This document shows positions 56,395 to 64,000 of a DNA stretch of 64,000 bases, piece after piece (position 1 is the stretch's first letter; each line of letters begins with the position of its first letter). Both the position numbers and the translations under genes were made by a program. The stretch comes from Monarcha castaneiventris obscurior (lineage: Eukaryota; Chordata; Aves; Passeriformes; Monarchidae): assembly GCA_026261815.1 (NCBI GenBank), contig JAMPIT010000180.1, positions 310,001-374,000 on the forward strand, given 5' to 3'. The notes beneath the pieces are model-generated. The model made no database searches. It worked only from the letters and a program-made list of their open reading frames with translations, and was not told where the DNA came from.

Positions 56395-58200
56395 GATTTT
56401 TGCTGGGGGAAAGGGTTAAGGGTTAAATATTGGGGAGGGGGATGATTGGAAGAGGGAATCCTCTCAAGGGAGGGGGGGTTGGGGGTTAAATATCGGGGGG
56501 TTGGTGGGAGGGAGAGCCGTGAAGGGTTAAATATTGGGGGGGAAATCATTATGGGGGGAAATATCAGGGATTAAACATTGGGGGGAAATGGCTGGGGGTT
56601 AAATTTGGGGGGACCGGGATTAAATATTGGGGGGGGTTTGTGGCGAGGGGGGAGTGATCGAGGGTTAAGTATTGGGGGGGATAAACGAGAATTAAATCTT
56701 GGGGGGGATATCAAGGATTAAATATTGGGGAAATAATCGAGGATTAAATATCGGGGGGGTTGTGACCCAGGGAAACCAATCACGGATCAAAAATTCAAAA
56801 ATCAAAAATTGGGGGGGACAATGGAGGATTAAATATTGGGGCGGTTTTGGAGAGGGGAAACAATCGTGGATCAGAAACTGGGGGGACAATCAAGGACTGA
56901 ATATCAGGGAGGGGGCGAGAGGAAACAATCACGGATTGAATATTGGGGGGACAATCGAGGATTAAATTTGGGGGGGTTTTGGAGAGGGGAAACAATCAGG
57001 GATCAAACATTGGGGGGACACTCGAGGATTAAATTTGGGGGGGTTGTAGCGAGGGGAAAACAATCACGGATTGAATATTGGGGGGATAATCGAGGATTAA
57101 ATACTGGGGAGGTTGTAGCGAGGGGAAACAATCAGGGATCAGAAATTGGGGGAGACACTCGAGGATTAAATATCGGGAGGGGTTTGGTGAGGGGAAACAA
57201 TCATGTATCAAAAATTGGGGGGACACTCGAGGATTAAATTTTGGGGGGGTTGTGGCGAGGGGAAAACGATGAAGGATCAGAAATTGGGGGACAATCGAGG
57301 ATTAAATATTGGGGGGGGGGGGGGTTGTAGCCAGGGGAAAACGATGAAGGATCAGAAATTGGGGGGACACTCGAGTATTAAATATTGGGGGGAGTTCTGT
57401 CGAGGGGAAACAATCAGGGATCAGAAATTGGGGGGACACTCGAGGATTAAATATGGGGGGGTTTTGGAGAGGGGAAACAATCACGGATTGAACATTGGGG
57501 GACAATCGAGGATTAAATATTGGGGGGGGGGTGTAGCCAGGGTAAAATGATCACGGATCAGAAACTGGGGGGGACAAGGATTAAATATCGGGGGGGGGTT
57601 GTGGTGAGGAGAAAATGATCACGGATTGAACATTGGGGGGGACACTCGAGGATTAAATTTGGGGGGGTTTTGGAGAGGGGAAACAATCAGGGATCAAACA
57701 TTGGGGGGACAACCGAGGATTAAATTTTGGGGGGGGGGGGGGGTTTGGAGAGGAGAAACAATCACGGATCAGAAATCGGGGGGGGACAATTGACGATTAA
57801 ATACCGGGGGGAGTTCTGTCGAGGGGAAACAATCAGGGATCAAAAATTGGGGGGACAATCGAGGATTAAATTTGGGGGGGTTTTGGAGAGGGGAAACAAT
57901 CAGGGATCAGAAATTGGGGGCGCACTCGAGTATTAAATATTGGGGGGGGGGGTTGGAGAGAAGAAACAATCACGGATCAGAAATTGGGGGGACACTCGAG
58001 GATTAGATTTGGGGGGGTTGTGGTGAGGGGAAACAATCGCGGATCAGAAATCGGGGGGGGGACAATTGACGATTAAATACCGGGGGGGGGGGGTTCTCTC
58101 GAGGTGAAACAATCACGGATCAGAAATCGGGGGGGAGACAATTGATGATTAAATACCGGGGGGGGGGTTCTCTCGAGGTGAAACCACCAGGGATCAGAAA
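56395..58200 (+). repeat. G-rich ~68-bp minisatellite upstream of CYP26B1, about 21 copies
   Basis: Units carry aaacaatcacggatcagaaa, then a G run, (a/c)aatcgaggattaaatat and a second G run plus ggagaggg. Measured spacing of the caatc marker is 65, 67, 68, 68 and 69 bp from 56861. The array is ordered from about 56760 and looser from 56395. G runs of 5 to 17 make it a dense G-quadruplex region. It ends within 130 bp of the GAGCC array. Confidence 0.95.
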
Positions 58201-58325
58201 TCGGGGCGCACTCCAGGGTCAAACACCGGGGGTGCCTCTCCTGGGGGATCCCTCGGGGGGCAGCGCCCCGAGGAGCGGCCCCGGGGGGGGCCGGGGAAGG
58301 GTTAACCCGGGCCGGGGGCGGCGGG

Positions 58326-58424
58326 GCCGAGCCGAGCCGAGCCGAGCCGAGCCGAGCCGAGCCGAGCCGAGCCGAGCCGAGCCGAGCCGAGCCGAGCCGA
58401 GCCGAGCCGAGCCGAGCCGAGCCG
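58326..58424 (+). repeat. (GCCGA)n pentanucleotide array in the CYP26B1 promoter
   Basis: About 20 perfect copies of GAGCC/GCCGA, 270 bp upstream of the candidate TATA box. The same pentamer occurs reversed as GGCTC in intron 1 (60442-60495 and 60685-60727). Confidence 0.97.
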
Positions 58425-58480
58425 CGCTCGTCTCTCCGCAGGCCGGCGGCGGGCACGGAGCAGCGGCGGCGGCAGCGAGA

Positions 58481-58515
58481 GGAGGAGGAGGAGGAGGAGG
58501 AGGAGGAGGAGAAGA
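58481..58515 (+). repeat. (GAG)n microsatellite
   Basis: About 11 copies of GAG/GGA, then a mixed purine-rich continuation to about 58535. Confidence 0.95.
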
Positions 58516-58695
58516 GGAGGAGAAAGAGGAGGAGGATGAGGCCGAGCAGAGCGGCGTGACCGAGCCGCGGGCTCCTGGCCAGGGCTCGCACGCTCCAGCG
58601 CCGCGTCCCCGGGGCCGGCCCGGCCCCCCCGAGCCTCTGAAGTGCGGGGGGAGCAGCGGCGCTGGCGGCCGGCCCAGCCCCGGCTTCCCCGCCTC

Positions 58696-58703
58696 TATAT
58701 AAA
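58696..58703 (+). promoter_or_regulatory. Candidate TATA box of CYP26B1 (TATATAAA)
   Basis: A good TATA match sits at the right edge of a GC-rich segment with GAGCC and GAG repeats and is followed by a 1.2-kb T-rich and CT-rich stretch up to the CYP26B1 start codon. If it is used, transcription would start near 58725-58735. A second, weaker TATAAA is at 58995-59000. Confidence 0.5.
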
Positions 58704-60202
<1,499 letters not shown>

Positions 60203-60441
60203 TAATTATTATTTTTTAGAGCTTTTTTTAAGGCTTTTTTTTAAAAGGCTTTTTTTAAGGCTTCTTCTCGCCTTTTTCTTTTTGTTTTTGAGTTCCCCCG
60301 TCTCCTTTTCCTCGCCGATTGCATCATGCGGCTTCTGGGCGAGCTGGGGAGGCAGAGCAGGAGCCCGGGCGAGCGCCGGTGGCTGCGGGGGAGCCGAGGC
60401 AGCGCTGCGGGATCGGGATCGGGATCGGGCTCGCTCCGCGC

Positions 60442-60495
60442 CGCGCTCCCGGCCCGGCCCGGCCCGGCTCGGCTCGGCTCGGCTCGGCTCGGCTC
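60442..60495 (-). repeat. GGCTC/CGGCC array in CYP26B1 intron 1 (first)
   Basis: Pentamers cggcc then cggct. On the - strand the ends read GAGCC, opposite to the promoter array. Confidence 0.9.
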
Positions 60496-60616
60496 CCCCG
60501 CCGGGGGCTGCCCGGGCTTGGCATCACCTCCCCAGGGCTGCCAACCCCCTCCTCTTCCTCCCCTCCTCAGCCTCAATTCTTGCCAAAAAAACCTGAAATC
60601 GGGGAGCGCCGCCGGT

Positions 60617-60640
60617 CCCCCCCCCCCCCCCCCCCCCCCC
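60617..60640. repeat. Poly-C run of 24 bases
   Basis: A single uninterrupted C run in intron 1 followed by an A and more C; a possible i-motif or G-quadruplex on the opposite strand. Confidence 0.95.
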
Positions 60641-60684
60641 ACCCCCGGTCCCGTCCCATCCCCGCTCCCGGGGGCTGCTCCCGG

Positions 60685-60727
60685 CCCGGCCCGGCCCGGC
60701 TCGGCCCGGCTCGGCTCGGCTCGGCTC
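60685..60727 (-). repeat. GGCTC/CGGCC array in CYP26B1 intron 1 (second)
   Basis: Same pentamers as 60442-60495, about 240 bp further on. Confidence 0.9.
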
Positions 60728-61261
60728 CCGCGGCGGGGGAAACCCGCCGAGGTAATCGGGAGATTAACCCGGGATTAACCTCGCTCAACGCCCAACGAGC
60801 GGCGGGCGGAGCGGGATCCCCCCCGCGCCGCGGCTGCCAAAAAACCAAAAAAAAAATAAAATAAAAAAAAATCGGGGGAAAAGGGGGGAAAATCCCCGAG
60901 CAGGGGAGAGGCAGGAGGCGGCTCGGGGTGGAAGGGGGGAGGTTCCCGGCTCTGCTGGGAGCTCCGTGCCGGGCTCGGGGCGCCCCGGGGCTCGCAGCAT
61001 CCCGGGAGGGAACCCCCGAGGCGAAGCAGCGCCAGGGTTTCCCCCTCTCTCCTCCCAGCCGAAATAAATAAATAAATAAATTAATTATAATGATCAAAAG
61101 GAGGATGCTCCCGCCCTTCACTGCCGCAGCCGGCCGCGGGGCAGGACAGCCCCGGTCCCGGCGGGGACAGCGGCGGAGTCCCCCGGTGTCCCCCCACGGC
61201 CGCCACCGCCGGGGAAGCCCCGGCACCGCGGCCCCGCTCCGCCGCCCGGCGCCGAAGGGGT

Positions 61262-61605
61262 TAACGGCACGCTCTCAATAGGGCTTTATTTTTTAAAGAA
61301 ATTTATCAGATTTTTACAGGGGGACCAGAAAAGGGTTCTCGCTTTTCCACAGGCTCCGTCCAAACAGAGTCCAGGGCTAAAAATACAAAAAATTTTGTAT
61401 AAATTGGACTCGGCTCGCAACTCGCGCCGCATAAAGGTGCTCTTTGTGCTGCCCTGGAAATGGTGTACAAATAACTCTTTATTAATGCCACAAAAAGGAC
61501 TTTTAATTATATTTACGCAGATCAAGAAACAGGGTCACCTGAACATCTGAACCTCACAACCGCGCTTTTGTTTCAAAATAAACACCCGCGCTCCCGGCCC
61601 GGCGG
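61262..61605 (+). promoter_or_regulatory. Candidate conserved noncoding island in CYP26B1 intron 1 (first)
   Basis: Unique AT-rich sequence between GC-rich flanks, with no repeat structure, T/A-rich words such as ttattttttaaag and aattatatttacg, and the half-site cluster at 61532-61553. It looks like a conserved element by texture only; no alignment was made. Confidence 0.45.
61532..61553 (-). promoter_or_regulatory. Candidate nuclear receptor half-site cluster in CYP26B1 intron 1
   Basis: On the - strand the order is GGTTCA-ga-TGTTCA-gg-TGACCC. This gives a DR2 with one mismatch (GGTTCA-N2-TGTTCA) overlapping an inverted repeat with a 2-base spacer. RAR/RXR can bind DR2. It lies in a unique island inside the retinoic-acid-inducible gene itself. 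Confidence 0.4.
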
Positions 61606-61684
61606 CGCGGCTGCGGCGCTCGCAGCGCCTCTCCCCGCTCGCCAGGGGGGTTTTTTTTTTTGGGGGGACCCCTCCCTCTGTCGG

Positions 61685-61815
61685 TGCGGCTCCGGCCGCC
61701 TCTTCGCCGACAAAAGCCCCTGGAGCATGTGGGAAAGTTATTAAAGTCCCCTGAAAAATCTGGAGATTTACTTAGGCAAAGCGCTGCCTTTCGAGTAAAA
61801 TCAGCCTTGAGCGAG
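61685..61815 (+). promoter_or_regulatory. Candidate conserved noncoding island in CYP26B1 intron 1 (second)
   Basis: About 130 bp of unique, balanced sequence (gtgggaaagttattaaagtc and following) between a poly-T/poly-G run and a (GGGA)n tract. Conservation is suspected, not shown. Confidence 0.35.
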
Positions 61816-62035
61816 GAGGGGAGGGAGGGAGGGAGGGAGGGGGGAAAAATAAAAAAAAAAAAAAGAGACAAAAAGTGAAGTGGGGGGGAAAAAGGGGGGA
61901 GGGTGTGAAGGAGGGGGAAAAAACAAAAAAGAGGGAAAAACGAGGGGAAAAAGAGAAATGAGTTAAAAAGTGACAGGGGAGGTAAAGGGAGAAGTGAAAG
62001 AGAGGAGGAGGAGGAGGAGGAGGAGGAGGAAGGGA
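61815..62035. repeat. Purine-rich simple sequence in intron 1
   Basis: (GGGA)n near 61820, A-runs at 61850-61935, and (GAG)n at 62003-62030. Low complexity only. Confidence 0.85.
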
Positions 62036-62132
62036 GGGGTGAAGGGCACCGACCCCCTACAGGGACACGGGGTGAGCCCCAAATTCCGCCCCCTCGAGAC
62101 CCCCATCCCAAACTCCCGGATCCCAAACCTAA

Positions 62133-63544
<1,412 letters not shown>

Positions 63545-63545
<1 letters not shown>

Positions 63546-64000
63546 GGGGGTGCTGGGACCCTTTTGTGTCACCCTGAGGTGAGACCCCCCCTAAAATCCC
63601 CAAGGCAGCCTGGTTTGGGGTGCTGAGACCCTTTTGTGCCACCCTGAGGTGAGACCCCCCCTAAAAACCCTTTTGTGTCACCCTTATTTGGGATGCTGAG
63701 ACCTTTCTGTGTCACCCTGAGGAGAGACCTCTCCCCCTTAAAACCCTTTTGTGCCACCCTTGTTTGGGATGCTGGGACCCTTTTTTGTCACCCTGAGGTG
63801 AAACCCCCCTTAAAGCCCCTGGGGCAGCCTGGTTTGGGGGTGCTGGGACCCTTTGGTGCCACCCTGAGGTGAAACCCCCCTAAAATCCCCAGGGCACCCC
63901 GGTTTGGGGGTGCTGGGACCCTTTTGTGCCACCCTGAGGTGAGGTTTTGGGGTTCTGATCCCCTTCTGTGCCACCCTGAGGTGAGGTTTGGGGGTGCTGA
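63545..64000 (+). repeat. ~70-bp minisatellite in CYP26B1 intron 2, runs off the window
   Basis: Units start with tgctgggaccctttt(g) at 63551, 63621, 63694, 63770, 63841 and 63911 (spacing 70-76 bp). Each carries ccaccctgaggtgagac, so each carries a sequence that resembles a 5' splice site. Confidence 0.93.

Overview
This is a vertebrate nuclear window, most likely from a passerine bird. It is GC-rich, it is full of 5'-truncated CR1 LINE tails (sense tails end in ATTCCATG-like octamers) and simple or minisatellite repeats, and its only real coding sequence is a few short, spliced exons. No complete gene lies in it. Nearly all long open frames fall in repeats and are not genes.

Two genes can be recognised by protein homology, both on the + strand. 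The first is the 3' end of EXOC6B, the exocyst subunit Sec15B: a penultimate coding exon (20023-20135) and a terminal coding exon (27074-27200), followed by a 3' UTR with a candidate polyadenylation signal near 29279. The second is the 5' end of CYP26B1, the retinoic-acid-degrading cytochrome P450: exon 1 (59912-60115) and exon 2 (62241-62465). The window ends in CYP26B1 intron 2. The order and orientation EXOC6B > CYP26B1 matches the human 2p13 neighbourhood, so the synteny is conserved.

Layout: 1-20022 is an EXOC6B intron with CR1 copies, a CCCTT array, a 34-bp minisatellite, and unique AT-rich islands that look like conserved regulatory elements. 20136-27073 is the last EXOC6B intron. It holds a striking 119-bp higher-order T-rich repeat, a ~200-bp four-copy tandem repeat, and a partial tandem duplication of the terminal exon itself. 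27201-about 29300 is the probable 3' UTR. About 29300-58690 is the intergenic region, with CR1 pieces, several minisatellites, purine tracts, candidate enhancers, and a G-rich ~68-bp minisatellite that runs up to the CYP26B1 promoter. 58690-59911 is the probable promoter and 5' leader. 60116-62240 is CYP26B1 intron 1, with two unique islands, one carrying nuclear-receptor half-sites.

The most interesting signal is a cluster of three DR5 retinoic acid response element matches within 103 bp (11173-11275). It sits in a unique, conserved-looking island inside the EXOC6B intron, about 48.6 kb upstream of the CYP26B1 start codon. CYP26B1 destroys retinoic acid, so the simplest reading is a distal retinoic-acid-sensing enhancer that drives negative feedback on CYP26B1, with EXOC6B as the bystander host gene. 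This is an inference and needs alignment and binding data. The second is the duplicated EXOC6B terminal exon (26845-26953), which keeps its splice acceptor and could encode an alternative C-terminus.
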